This document shows positions 1 through 10,877 of a stretch of 64,000 bases of DNA, piece after piece. The notes beneath the pieces were generated by a model. The model was not told where the DNA came from and made no database searches. It saw nothing but the letters and a program-made list of their open reading frames with translations. The position numbers were made by a program, and so were the translations under genes. Within the stretch, counting starts at the first letter, position 1; every line of letters starts with the position of its first letter. Source of the stretch: Marasmius tenuissimus (lineage: Eukaryota > Basidiomycota > Agaricomycetes > Agaricales > Marasmiaceae); contig JAQOTA010000053.1 of assembly GCA_029532415.1 (NCBI GenBank), forward strand, positions 5,084,001 to 5,148,000. The letters are read 5' to 3'.

Positions 1-916
1 CTGTAATTAGGGATCAGCCAAAACTGTCGCGATCAGAAGGAATTTGGCAGGACTCACTGCGATGTAGTCATGGTTGATCTGTAGTTGAGCAGGAATCCCT
101 GTGAAGTGAAGCGCGAAACGGTCAAAGGCGGGTGGAAAAGGCGTTCACGAATTGCGTACATATGCAAGCTGTCGAGACAGATATGAGAGTGACGAGACCG
201 GCAACCCCTGCCTTCAAAATCATCTGTTCAGATGAGTTATCAATGAATGTCATGAAGCCATGGAAGGTGATCCCTACGAACCCGTTCTCGACCAGTCGCG
301 AGAAGGATGCAGAGCCGGTTGACAATGATGAGCATCAAGCACTGGACCTGAACCAAACCTTCATATGATCATCTACTTCGTGCGTTATGGACAGGGTCCT
401 ACCTGAATGATCCAGCACACGATGATGGTAAGGAAAACGCCCATTCCGGGAGGGAAGACTTTGTAAAGATAGCACCAGGATGTAATCTTCAGATGACTTT
501 AGTTCTGTTCTGAAAGCGCGATCCATCTCGACCACTGACCGCAAACCCAATGTCCCTTCCGGAAATTTCAGCACCAGTGCAGGGTTCGGTTGAAAGGTTG
601 CTTTCTTACCCGAGAATTTCAAGCCAAATCATTATCACGTAGGCAGTGATCTAGGGAAGGAAATTGTAGCCACAGACATAGACCGCTAAGTTCGCGAGCG
701 ATGACTCACCCTTCCTGCCCTTCTCGTCTCCAGAACGGCGGTCCACGCGACGTGGACTAAAAAACCGAACTAACAAATTGTTGGGTGGACGTGTAGATTT
801 GACTAAAATTTACTCACGAAGAAACCAAAAGTAATGCTGCCGAGGACGATATCACCTCTGGTCACGTCGAGCTCCACGAATGGTGCTTCAGTTCGGAATC
901 CAACGTCCACGGCCAT
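1..916 (-). CDS. Multi-pass integral membrane protein, N-terminal part (runs off the left edge)
   Basis: Seven exons can be joined on the minus strand: 818-916, 710-769, 610-650, 403-496, 282-347, 160-223 and 58-98. A splice acceptor lies exactly at base 1, so the gene continues outside. The start is the ATG at 914-916. The joined protein (about 155 residues here) is strongly hydrophobic: a helix ending in an ETRRAGR stop-transfer stretch, a helix with IMIWLEIL, one with FLTIIVCWIIQ followed by a basic NRL segment, and one with AGVAGLVTLISVS followed by IWIPAQLQIN. This order (helix, RR-rich loop, WLEIL helix, Q-rich helix, IPAQLQI) recalls a large family of uncharacterised Agaricomycete multi-TM proteins of unknown function. 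Intron 3 (113 nt) is longer than the rest and its acceptor is the least certain junction. No function can be assigned. Confidence 0.65.
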
Positions 917-1749
917 TTTTTGTTGGCAGGGAGGAAGTAAGGTCGAGTGAGTGAGCGCGAGCCTTGGTGTTATACGATTCGTCCTTTGCAAATTCTCTAT
1001 TTCCAAAACTCGTTTCATGGGCATCTCGGATGTTGCCAGACCTGTCACTCATGACATGGACATTCTGGAAATACGTCCAGCATCAATCCTGACACAAAAC
1101 CAGGCACTCCATGCACCTTTTGGGGTGTATGAGTGGACGATAGGTATAGGCTGGCATGAGATTAGGGGTTGACGCGCCATCTCATCGTGGTGAAACCTTT
1201 ACTTCCGTTGATGAACTCCACCAATACCGTTCCCGTTCCGCATCAACATCTGACGAGGAGAGACTTGGAAGGTCGGTGTCCGATACACGCGGGCTATAAA
1301 AGATCCACAAATAAGCCCTCTGTCAGTGGAACAGAACAAACACTCCGAGCCGCACCATCGTTCCCCTTCTGGCACTTTTCTGGAAAAATTTCAATCGATC
1401 TGAACGTTCCGGTGCTCGCTGGCAGCGGTGCTACCCAGGCTCAGAGTAACTCGTGTAAAATATGATTGATATTGGATTCTGTCAAAGTCTTGTGTGATCT
1501 AAAGCTGATTCGCCCGATTCCAGTTTACCCCTATTCAAAGATTGAGGTTGTGGGTCCTGGTGGATGCGTAATCGTGAGAATCCGGAATTATGTCACCTCG
1601 TCACGTCACATTTCTCCAGAACCGGCCCGCCCCAGGCAATCCTCGACTGGGTGCGCGCAAAAACAAGTGAGGTCCGGTGAAAAGAGTGAAGAGTCGGATT
1701 CAGTCGGGTTTTAAGAATAATATCAGACGTTAAGTTACATTAAAAGGAC
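917..1749. other. Intergenic, no gene recognised; isolated TATA-like box
   Basis: This lies between the start of the membrane-protein gene and the convergent 3' end of the isoleucyl-tRNA synthetase. A canonical TATAAAAG (plus strand) sits at about 1297-1304, but the short plus-strand ORFs downstream (1169-1465 and 1466-1714) look like no known protein and have no convincing splice structure. I see nothing else. Confidence 0.5.
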
Positions 1750-4700
1750 CTACGCTAAAATGGATTCACAACGAGAACAGAGATCCTTGGACTCCTCTCG
1801 AGTAAACGTCCAGCATCGAGGACACTTCTCGAGGGTTGCAGGACGAACGCGAACGGCTATATCTGCATCTAGGCCTGGTGAAAGACACGAGGGAGCGGCG
1901 TGAGGGTTGAAAACATTGAAAGAAAGTGAGAACTAACCAGGTATCTCAACCGAATCAGAGTACACCCACGCAGGAGCATTCCCGACACCACCCAACGAGC
2001 CTTCTTCCACCAAGGAAGCATCCGATACGATAAACAGTGTTTTCAGCAAGTCCTCTACAGGTCAGATGGTCAAACAAATGCCTTCGGTTGCTAACTGGTG
2101 ACTCACCTTCACGGCGTAAGAGGTCAAGAATCGGACTGTTAGTATTCCCCAGGTCCCCGGGTATGATGATGTCCACTTCTGCTTCAAGGGAGCTTTTGAG
2201 TTGTCTAGACGACGAACATTCAGTGAAGAGACTATCTTGATATGGACAAGGACTGACTTGGCACCGCGGGCCTTTTCCAAAAGGCCCAAGACCGATTTCC
2301 GAACGTGAAGCAGTGTCTTCATTTCATCGTGAGCCGTAGTGTCTTCCCATTCAGAGGACTGACGTCCGTATATGTGAGTCAAGAATCACAATCTTAGGAT
2401 CGGACGCCACATACCAACGGAGACCACTTCTTTGAGAATATGGACGGCGCCATGCGTTGGTAGTTTGCATTGATTTCCTCAGCAAGATGCGGAAGGACGG
2501 GCGCAATAACGTGTGTCATGGTACCCAAGATCTATAGAAGTCGAGTCATTTCATTTGATCCAGTCCAAACCAGGAAGTGGGGTCCCTCCTACCTTTTCAA
2601 GGACGGTAACAACCCTTCGTCGTTCTAGGCTGGAAGGTCCATTCGCATACAAACAGTCCTTTGTGATGTCAAAGTAAAGGGATGATAGCGTGATGTTGCA
2701 GAAGTTGATTAAAGCGGTCATAACTGGAGCGTTGTTCAGACATGTTCAGCCCACGCGAGGAATGCTAGTTTGTACCCACCTTTCGGGAAATTATACAAAG
2801 CGTAACCTTCTAAAGCAGTCTTCTCGAGAATGAATAACTCATGCATCACGTATCGTTCAGCCTGGGAGACAGTCAGCTGTGGAATGACTAGGGTGTAGAA
2901 ATGAACTGACCAAGCCTAACTCATGCTTGGAAACTCTCTCTGTATCCGCGGTACCGATATTCCCAAGCATGAAACGAGTAGAGTTTCTGATCTTCCTCAT
3001 TGACTCTGCAGTCTGTGCCAAGACTGTGCGACCAATCGACATATCTTGCCAATATTCGACCGTAGCAGCCCACAGACGGAGGATGTCAGCACCATACGCG
3101 GGCTCTTTCTTCTTGTCCTGACGACATACAACGGTAAGCCTGCCCACACAAGGGAACCAACTCATCCTTACCTTTCCCCCATGTACGATTGTAAGAGGAC
3201 TAATGATATTCCCCAAACTCTTACTCATCTTCTTCCCTGACTCATCCAACACCATCCCATGCGTAATCAACGTCTTGTACGGCGCACTAGGAGCGACATC
3301 GTCCGGAGCCGCTCCAACGTATGTGAGCAACTGACTCTGGAACCACCCGCGGTGCTGGTCAGATCCCTCCAAACACACGTCCGCCTCGTAATCCCTCTCG
3401 CTGCTCTTTCCCACGCCCATTTCGCCTAGCATGGACCATGAACTACCACTATCAAACCAAACATCCATCGTATCAGTTCCTTTGCGCCAAGTCTTGCGGA
3501 GGACATCCGTCGTCGCATCACCTCTGAGGGATGTAGGGATAAAGTCCTCAACAGGGCCGTCCCACCAGTACGCAGTGCCTTTGGCCTCGATAACAGACAG
3601 AATGTGGTCTAAGGAGGCAGAATCGAGGGTGGCCTTGTCGGTTGGAATGTGGTACAAAGCGGGAATAGGAACACCCCAAACGCGTTGCCGGGAGATGCAC
3701 CACTCGGATCGCGACCGAACGAAAGATTCGAGGCGATTTCGTGCTGAGGATGATGGATTAGAAGAAACATGGAGGGTAGAAGGAACATGCATACAAGCGG
3801 GAGGGAAGAAGTGTACATTTTCTAGTGCTGCTAACGCCTTTTCCTTGATTCCATCCAGGTTTGCGAACCATTGAGAAGTAGCACTGAGGAGAAGGGATGC
3901 CATGAGCGCGACTGCGACCAACTTCGAACGAATAAACCTACGTGACGATAATTGGCTTGTCCGTCTTCCAATCGTAGGGATATCGATGTTTGAATCGCTG
4001 GACCTTCACGAGCGCTCCCATCTGTTTCAACAGATCAACCACAGCTTTCGACCCTCCTTCAAGAACAGGCTGCCCGATCAACGTTTTCGATGCCTCCTCT
4101 CCAACGACCTTGGCGACCTCTGGGCTGAAAGCCCCTGCACCATCGACATGACACCGGATGGAATCAGCATCTAGGATCAGTCCAAGGGATCGGAAGGCAT
4201 GGTAATCTTCTGCACCATGAGCGGGTGCACAGTGAACAAGGCCGGTTCCCGAGTCGGCAGTGACATGATTCGCCGCGATTATCTTGAGGGAAGGTTGCTC
4301 CTTTGACGTGTTCAGAGAGGAGAATATGGGAGTGTAGGGAAGTCCAACGAGATCAGAGCCTATAGTATAATCAGACGACAGTCATGTATGTAGAATGGTC
4401 AATCGTACCTGTGACTTCTCTAATGACTTCGACCGAGCCAATTATTTCATTCAAAGCCTCTAATCGATCCTTCACGACGATGAATGTACGCTCTCCCTCA
4501 ACAGCTCTAACGACAACGTATGTCAAGTCAGGATGAACCGCTATTCCCTATCCGGACACCACACGATTAGATCTAGGTCAAATCATAGTACACATCCAAA
4601 CTCACCATATTAGCCGTCAAAGTCCACGGCGTCGTTGTCCAGACCAAGAGCTGCACGTCTTCGAATCTTTGAAGTGCAGGAACCCGCTGCAAAGAGTCCT

Positions 4701-5691
4701 GGTCGAGTTGGAATGTCACGTAAACCGAGTGCGAAACATGATCATCCTTGTAGACGAGCTCAGCCTCAGCGAGAGCTGATCTCGAAGACGGAGAGTAATG
4801 AACGGGTCTATAGTGCCGGTATATAAGGCCTTTTTCTACCATTTTCTTGAAGATTTGAAGCTGCCTCATTTCATAGCGATGGTCTTAAGGTCAAGAATGA
4901 GAGGTCTACAATAGTAGAGAACGGTCTGTCCCGCACCAAGAGTCCTATAGGTTGACGAATCCGAGCCCCAATCAGCCATGATGCCAAACTCCTGAAACTG
5001 TGCCTTCTGCGATGCGATTTCTCGTGTCGCCGTGTTATTCGCAGCACTTCGTATAACATTGGGAGATACAGCAACCGAGTCCTTGCCAAGTTCTTTCAGA
5101 GCCTTGTTCTCGATGGGTAAACCGTGACAATCCCAACCTGGCAGGTAGCTGGGGATAAGGAATGTTCAGAAACACGAAACAAGAGGAAATCGCGGACACT
5201 CACTGAACCTTCTTCCCCTGCGAGACCTGGAACCGATTGATAATGTCCTTCAATATCTTATTCAACGCGTGCCCTGCGTGTCTGCAACTCAGTAAAGCGC
5301 GTCACAACTGGAGTGATAGAGTTCCTGACCCATATGAAGGTCTCCGTTCGCATATGGCGGTCCATCGTGAAAGACAAATACTGAGCCTTCTGAATTACTG
5401 TACTAGGTACCAACGTGAGCTAAAATGCACATGCTAAGAGAAAATGATGAGTCTGACCTGCCACCGGTACAATTCCTCACACGTCCGTCTTCTTAGCGGC
5501 TTTTCGCTCTTTTCCGGGTCAGTCCATAAAGGGAACTCTGTCTTTGGAAGAAGAAGAGTTTTTGAATAGGCCTTGCTGTCGAGCCGTTCTCGAGAACAAC
5601 ACGCCGAGGTGGAGAAGGATGCGAATGAATGGTTGAAGGTCGTGAAGCTAGGCCTGCATTTCCTAAGAGCCTGCAACGACCTTGTTGGCAT
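1750..5691 (-). CDS. ISM1: Isoleucyl-tRNA synthetase, mitochondrial
   Basis: Charges mitochondrial tRNA-Ile with isoleucine. Sixteen exons: 5458-5691, 5330-5402, 5204-5273, 4937-5148, 4606-4883, 4409-4547, 3942-4359, 3172-3883, 2911-3117, 2780-2861, 2593-2723, 2415-2531, 2258-2358, 2107-2204, 1938-2054, 1750-1874. They sum to 3114 nt (1037 aa), close to yeast Ism1. The N-terminus is rich in Arg/Ser and lacks acidic residues for about 30 residues, as in a mitochondrial presequence. The class I signature HMGH is at residues 101-104 after [11 protein letters not shown], the KMSKS loop at 693-697, and the editing/CP1 region lies between them. WDCHGLP and DVWFDSG, both typical of IleRS, are present. 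The anticodon-binding domain follows, and the C-terminus carries a zinc-finger pair CxxC...CxxC (Cys 1014, 1017, 1029, 1032), as in bacterial/mitochondrial-type enzymes. The cytosolic paralogue is not in the window. Confidence 0.95.
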
Positions 5692-6188
5692 GTAGAGCGT
5701 GAATGTCAGCCAGCAGCGAGGTTGAACGGACGTGTAATGTTAGAAGAACGGGGTTTTGGGTGCCCAGCTGAAACAGGGAAAGGTCCGGGTGAAGGTGAGT
5801 CGTGGGAAAATTGCGCGCAAAAAACAGATCTCCGTCTGACTCTGAGTGAGTGTTCAGTGCGTTTATGGTATAGTTTAAATAATCTTCACAAAAGTTACTA
5901 AACGCTTTTGTGCAATACATAACAAAACTGAGGGAGCGAAGCCAACATTTTCCCAGCGCCCACAGCAAAACAGTGTATTTAGTTCAATCTCTACAGCTTC
6001 GCTTCAAGGGGATGATCTTGGATCTAATCTTCACACTGCTTAGTACTGTCGTCCAAATGTGCATCCCCGTGCCTGGTAAGGTTGGTTCAAAGACTTTCTC
6101 TGGCCGAGGAATATTCGCACGGCTGACGCGAGTACCAATTTTCGGTGTGTCTCGTACTTTCTCGTGCTGTGATATTCGAGCGATACCC
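5692..6188. other. Intergenic: promoter side of the synthetase, 3' side of the hydrolase
   Basis: This holds the upstream region of the minus-strand synthetase and the 3' flank of the next gene. No ORF with a family signature, RNA gene or clear TATA box was recognised. Confidence 0.5.
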
Positions 6189-7984
6189 TCATAACCTTGC
6201 TTTCTGCCCACTGTATCCAAAGTAGCCCGACAACCACCCCCAAATTAACCCTCCCAGCTCGTTTGGTTTTTCATGGGGAACGAGATGCCCTGCTCCAGGA
6301 ACTCGAGTATTATCCGCATTCTCAGGCCTCAACCACACTCGTTCGCGAGTCGTCCAAGGATATATCGCGAGCCTGTCGGACAACCGTTCAATCAAACATC
6401 CTGGGACAAATGAGAATAAACTCACTCTTTCTGTCCAGTTCCAGGGACAGCCCATCTCAGTCCCACATCCTTCGCGTTCAACTCACCTCTCCATAGTCGC
6501 ACCCAAGCCTCCTCTGCGCCTGTCCACGTATCTGCGAACGCAATCGCCTCCGACAATGGCGACATCTTCAAACGGACCTGACCCCCTGATTCGACGAGTC
6601 CACCCTCGACGTAAAGATCTACAACACGAGGGTCCCAACGTTTGAAAAACGGGCTCTTGAGGAAGCCCTCTTTCGCTGCCTCACGGGATTTCCATGTGCT
6701 ACGTCGAATGAAGGCCCCTGCCGCCAGACTATTCGGATGTTCGTGGTTGAGGGGTTTTGGGTACAAAATAACCGGATCTATCAGTATGAGCAGGGAGAAG
6801 AAATTGGTATTGGCGTTAGGCAATGAAGAGACGGGAGAGGATATAGATGTCAAGGTGCTATAAAAAAGGCAACATGAGCCGTACAACCACCCCAAATTGA
6901 ACAAAGCTACTCACCAAACGCAACCTCCGAATGAATGCCCGATTGCAGCAATTGTTCGCGTCTTTTGACCGCTAGAACGATCGTAAAATCCGTACTTCTG
7001 TCTTTGTGCTATTTCCAATTGCGTGAGGCGATGAAGGTGAGTAGGAAGCTCCTCGGATATAGCTTTCGAAGGTAGGTAATGGGTCAAAAAGGTGACCAAA
7101 TCCCGAGCACCGTTCCGCCAGTGAACTACGGAGGTTCGCGTTATTGCCCGATACGAAATGAGCGTCAATGAAAACACTTGCAGAGGGAGTTCATGTTTCC
7201 TTCGTTGAGCAAAGCAGAATCGCCATGGTTGGCTGCATCCCAGACCCAAATTTCTTGTATTAGAGATTGAGCGCCGGGTGATGAAAGCAATGCAGCTAAA
7301 GTTGGTTCCCAAGTCTGATGAGGTCGTGTAAGTCAATGTTATCATTTTCAAGGACAGTTTCAGACGCACCTCTTTGTTGAATCCATTTGCATGAGCAAAG
7401 AAGAGAGTCAGACCGTCGTTCTTGCCCTCGACATCAGTGCTTCGGCACCGGACATAGCGATTAAAGCACAACCACAGCACTTTGTCATGCCCTCGTCGTT
7501 GTTTCCCTTCCTTCACCCTCTTGGCTGCATCGTCCTCCAATTCTCGTCTCGTGCGAAGTAAATGAGCTTCACCATCCGCAGAAAGCTTCTGCCGCTCCTC
7601 TTTCGACAGTACATCCCCTTCCTTTGCCGTTTGCGGTAATTCAACTTCAGGATCTTCTCTCCAAAATGCAGCTGGCACAACATGAGTCGTCAACGAATAC
7701 GGTATTCTCGTATCACCGTCCCATATTGGTTTCCTCTGTCCACATGGCAAGTTTGGCAACAAGTGAGCTGGTGGAAGGGCTTCTGGAGGGGGCGGATATG
7801 CACTAGCGAGGACAATTGGAGGCCCAGGATAACCATTCACGAGGTGTTCAGGCGGTGGAGTTGGAGGCTGATCCAAACGAGGATGCGAAAGAGGATATTT
7901 GCTTTCATCGTATGCTTCAGTATTGCCCTGCTTCATGATGGTCAGCGAGAAGAGATCGGTAATTCGAAACGCACCGGTAATCAT
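6189..7984 (-). CDS. Lpx1-like alpha/beta hydrolase with C-terminal PTS1 (peroxisomal)
   Basis: Exons: 7370-7984, 7176-7314, 6915-7125, 6487-6857, 6189-6400 (1548 nt, 515 aa). Alpha/beta hydrolase landmarks are FAHANGF (oxyanion region), WVWDAANHGDS, the nucleophile elbow GHSFGG (Ser nucleophile) and the C-terminal GAGHLVPHE holding the catalytic His. The order matches yeast Lpx1 and its many fungal relatives, which are peroxisomal lipase-like enzymes. The last three residues are ARL, which fits the PTS1 consensus [SAC][KRH][LM]; peroxisomal import is inferred. The N-terminal 110 residues are proline-rich and longer than in Lpx1. The start is uncertain: an acceptor-like AAGCAG lies just inside the first exon, so an upstream start exon is possible. 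The donor of exon 2 (GTTTTC) is weak and was chosen because it alone keeps the frame. The true substrate is unknown. Confidence 0.8.
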
Positions 7985-8073
7985 ACTCGAGTTCGGATCG
8001 GTAATCGCTCACCCACTTGCCGGATTCTGCGATGACCAACCTCAACCAACCCGCTGACAAGTACTAGGACTGG

Positions 8074-8559
8074 TCAAGAAAGTACCGGGAAGATTCCAGC
8101 ATTTTCCAACTGGTCTGTCCTGAGCGAGGCAACATATTCGCAGTCACCGTACGATTTCCGATGAGTCATCAACAGTCTATTGGGCCCTTTGTCAACGCGT
8201 GTTTCGACGGCAAGCGGTTCGCTTGCGGCTTGACTCGTTTTCTTGAAGTCATTCAGCTTCGTCAACATGCCATGATCTCTGGACTCGACTCAGCAAGATA
8301 TGGAACCGGCGAGGCACTCATCAGACATACTACAGATGTCCTCATCAGTTTTCTGCATGAACATGCTATATTCGACACTGTGATTAGACACGGACTCAGA
8401 CAGGAATCTTGAATGTAGCTTTACAGCGTCGGTGACCAGACTTCGTTCCGAGGATATTACCAGTTGGACCGTAAGCTGCAAACTCTGGCCCACTTGGATT
8501 CCCTCCGAGCCGCAGTGCAGATCGATGTAGGGCTCATTGCTGGACCCACTACCGTTCAT
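8074..8559 (-). CDS. Uncertain small locus, possibly a decayed or multi-exon gene
   Basis: Two minus-strand ORFs in the same frame (8290-8559 and 8074-8268) are separated by one TGA. A 39-nt GT-AG segment (8279-8317) would join them in phase into 148 aa, but it is shorter than any other intron here. An acceptor-like TTTCCCAG lies just upstream of the first ATG, so real exons may lie further 5'. The sequence resembles no family I know and has no signal peptide or membrane segment. It may be a hypothetical gene or a remnant. Confidence 0.25.
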
Positions 8560-9502
8560 TCCCGTCTGGGAAACACAAACACCCCCATCGAGAACAAGTA
8601 TCTGACGGCTCAGCGCTCAGTACCGTCAGCCTGAAGGGAAACAACGAGTACAGTTTCCATCAGTCTCTGTGGCTACCCATCAAGCAAGGACCCTCACAGT
8701 AATTGTTCCATTCGAGAAACAAAAACACCTCCGTTGCGTTCATTGAATCTGAAACTCATCAGCGGTGCGCCCCGAAACAGCAAGACTTCTTGTGGGTAGC
8801 GCTTTGAACGTTAAAGTTGAAGTTTCAAATTCCAAGCCGCGCTCAACTCGGTGCTCCCACAGCTGTAGTAACAGCTCACTGAGAACTATTTCATCAAGGT
8901 ATTCGCAGTGCGAGAATCTCCTAAATTACGGTCCCCTATAAATGGTTGAAGCGTGGTATTGCCAGTAAAGGGTATATCGAGATCCATTTCCGGGCTCAGT
9001 AGAGGCAGGAGGCGCTTCAGTTGCTTTGTTCTGCAGTCCACCTACCGCTTCTGAAATCTCAAGCGATTCTGGAACGCGGCTACAAACCTAAACCACTATT
9101 TGCTAAAAACCCGTTGTACATACTATGCGGTCAATTTCCGAGCCACTCCAAGCTTCTATCTTTTTCGGCCTCATCGCCATTATACTTGCCAATGGGTTCG
9201 ATTGGGCGTTCGACTTGGACGAAGTTAAAACCAGTGTTCCTCCACGAAGACTACGCTTCGACTCTCGACATGCTGGTATCTGCTGGAGCCTCAGATCGAA
9301 AGGCTGTGTGTCACAATCGATTATTATATGTGCTCAGTGCTCACTGCTAACTGCAGGCGCCACCATATTCATAGGAATATCTATGACTCCCAACCTACCA
9401 TTCGTCGACCTGTATGAGCCTGTATGAGCCTGTTCTATGACCAAGTCCAACAATCTGGAGGTAATCATCCCGGGGCTTGCCCGGTGCATAATATCTAGTA
9501 AT
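8560..9502. other. Intergenic, 5' flank of the small heat-shock gene
   Basis: No gene is recognised. Two overlapping plus-strand ORFs (9021-9350 and 9125-9427) have no family features, although the second contains one possible hydrophobic helix. A 10-bp unit TGTATGAGCC is tandemly duplicated at about 9411-9430. Confidence 0.4.
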
Positions 9503-9515
9503 TTCTCGAAAGTTC
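9503..9515 (+). promoter_or_regulatory. Heat-shock element upstream of HSP20 gene
   Basis: The sequence TTCTCGAAAGTTC is three perfect inverted nTTCn/nGAAn units (TTC-nn-GAA-nn-TTC), the binding site for a trimer of heat-shock factor. It lies about 240 bp upstream of the TATA box and 290 bp upstream of the ATG of the small heat-shock protein, so heat induction through Hsf1 is likely. This is inferred from the motif only. Confidence 0.7.
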
Positions 9516-9750
9516 CCACACAATAATTATAGGGCACCGCCAAGTTTCCGGCTCCGGCCCCGGCCCGTCGCCACATACCGCTTGACTCATGCTTGAAAGG
9601 CTTACGATTGCTCGCAAATCCAGTGCACCGTTTGGTGCCGGAAACTGTTTTTTTTTTCAAAGTCATTGTATATGTTTTTACCCAGACCGGCCATGATTCG
9701 ATCTCGGTAAGCTCCAGTCGATTGACTCAGCTGTTCTCGATCCCACCAGG

Positions 9751-9758
9751 TATATAAA
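9751..9758 (+). promoter_or_regulatory. TATA box of HSP20 gene
   Basis: TATATAAA lies 46 bp upstream of the start codon at 9804, in the right orientation for the small heat-shock gene. The short leader (about 20 nt if initiation is 25-30 nt downstream) fits a strongly regulated stress gene. Confidence 0.7.
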
Positions 9759-9803
9759 GCTTCTCTCCCCTCGAAATATCTTGCATCATCTCACCGATTT
9801 CCA

Positions 9804-10877
9804 ATGGCCCCCATATCTACCCCAAAGCAGGATGCCCACTCCCGCCGCAATCTTACCATCTCCACTCACAGTCCATCCCGCACTTTGACACCACAGGAAC
9901 AACTGCGATACGTCGAACGCATCGGGAAACATTTCGGGCGACACCTTTTCCAGCTTCACCTCAATACTCAAGCGCAAATAAAGGCCCAGCTCGAGCGCCA
10001 GAAACGAGCACGAGATCAGAATTGTCTATGGATGCCGAGGTATGTAGTCTGTAGATATATATCTCTTCATTACCCCCAGCCGGCTTATAATTGATTCTCC
10101 CTACAGGATGGATGTGTACGACGATCCAGATTCCAAGGACATGGTCGCCACATTCGAGCTGCCCGGTGTCACTCGCGGTGACATGACCATGGAGGTTGTC
10201 AACGGTAAATTTGTACTCGAAGGGAAACGGCAACTAAGGGTCAGACCTCTCAATACCCAATACACTGAATGGACCTACCCTGACCCTCCGGTCGCCACGA
10301 CCAGGTCGCAGTCGCCTGCAATGTCCGACGACATGCAAGTCGACGGTTCTCAAGGCAGTGAGGGCCACAGCGAAGCGGAATCCTCCTGCGGCTCCGGGCA
10401 AGGCGATCGCGCTGTCCCGTGCGTTGTTGTGTCGGAGTTGCGATATGGACAATTCAAGAGGGAGATCCAACTGCCAGTAGGCATCGAGGTAAGTGTCGGC
10501 GATCACAGCATTTCTCCTACAATCCTTCGATTGTGCATCTTGTCAAGTCGCCTATACAACCGAGGAAGGATCAGTGCATTCCTTGACTCGTGTTTTCTGA
10601 TTATTGTTCGACATTTATAGGCGACTCTCTATGACACCTTTTGATGACACCTTTTTGTGTCGATGTCCCTTATTAGGCCGACAATGGAATGTTTACTGAC
10701 TCGCGTTTCTTTCTTTCTTTCTTCTAGAAGAAGCACATCACCGCGACACTGTCCGATGGAATTTTAAAAATTACATGGCCACGTCAGCTTCCAGATCGAG
10801 TCAACAATACCAGTGCGGTTCGCAACGAGCCTCTTCCAATAAAGGCAGAGAATCATAGTCCCGTGGTCTCTCAGTAA
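9804..10877 (+). CDS. Small heat-shock protein (HSP20/alpha-crystallin domain) with long internal insertion
   Basis: An ATP-independent chaperone that holds unfolding proteins. Exons 9804-10039, 10107-10488 and 10728-10877 sum to 768 nt (255 aa). The alpha-crystallin domain starts near residue 80 (MDVYDDPDSKDMV), continues through ATFELPGV and NGKFVLEGKR, and ends with RYGQFKREIQLPVGI and the last strand SDGILKITWP in exon 3. Between these halves, at about residues 123-180, sits a Ser/Gly/Glu-rich low-complexity insertion. Such insertions occur in some fungal HSP20s; this one is near 60 residues. Intron 2 is long (239 nt) and ends in a TTTC-repeat pyrimidine tract. The N-terminal 79 residues are basic and unordered-looking. 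Heat regulation is supported by the upstream heat-shock element and TATA box. Confidence 0.92.

Noticed and set aside
1290..1310. Canonical TATAAAAG as a promoter of a plus-strand gene
   Set aside because: No convincing coding sequence follows; ORFs 1169-1465 and 1466-1714 look random and end against the convergent synthetase gene.
9125..9427. Plus-strand 100-codon ORF with a possible membrane helix
   Set aside because: Overlaps another ORF in a second frame, lies in the HSP20 upstream region and shows no family signature.
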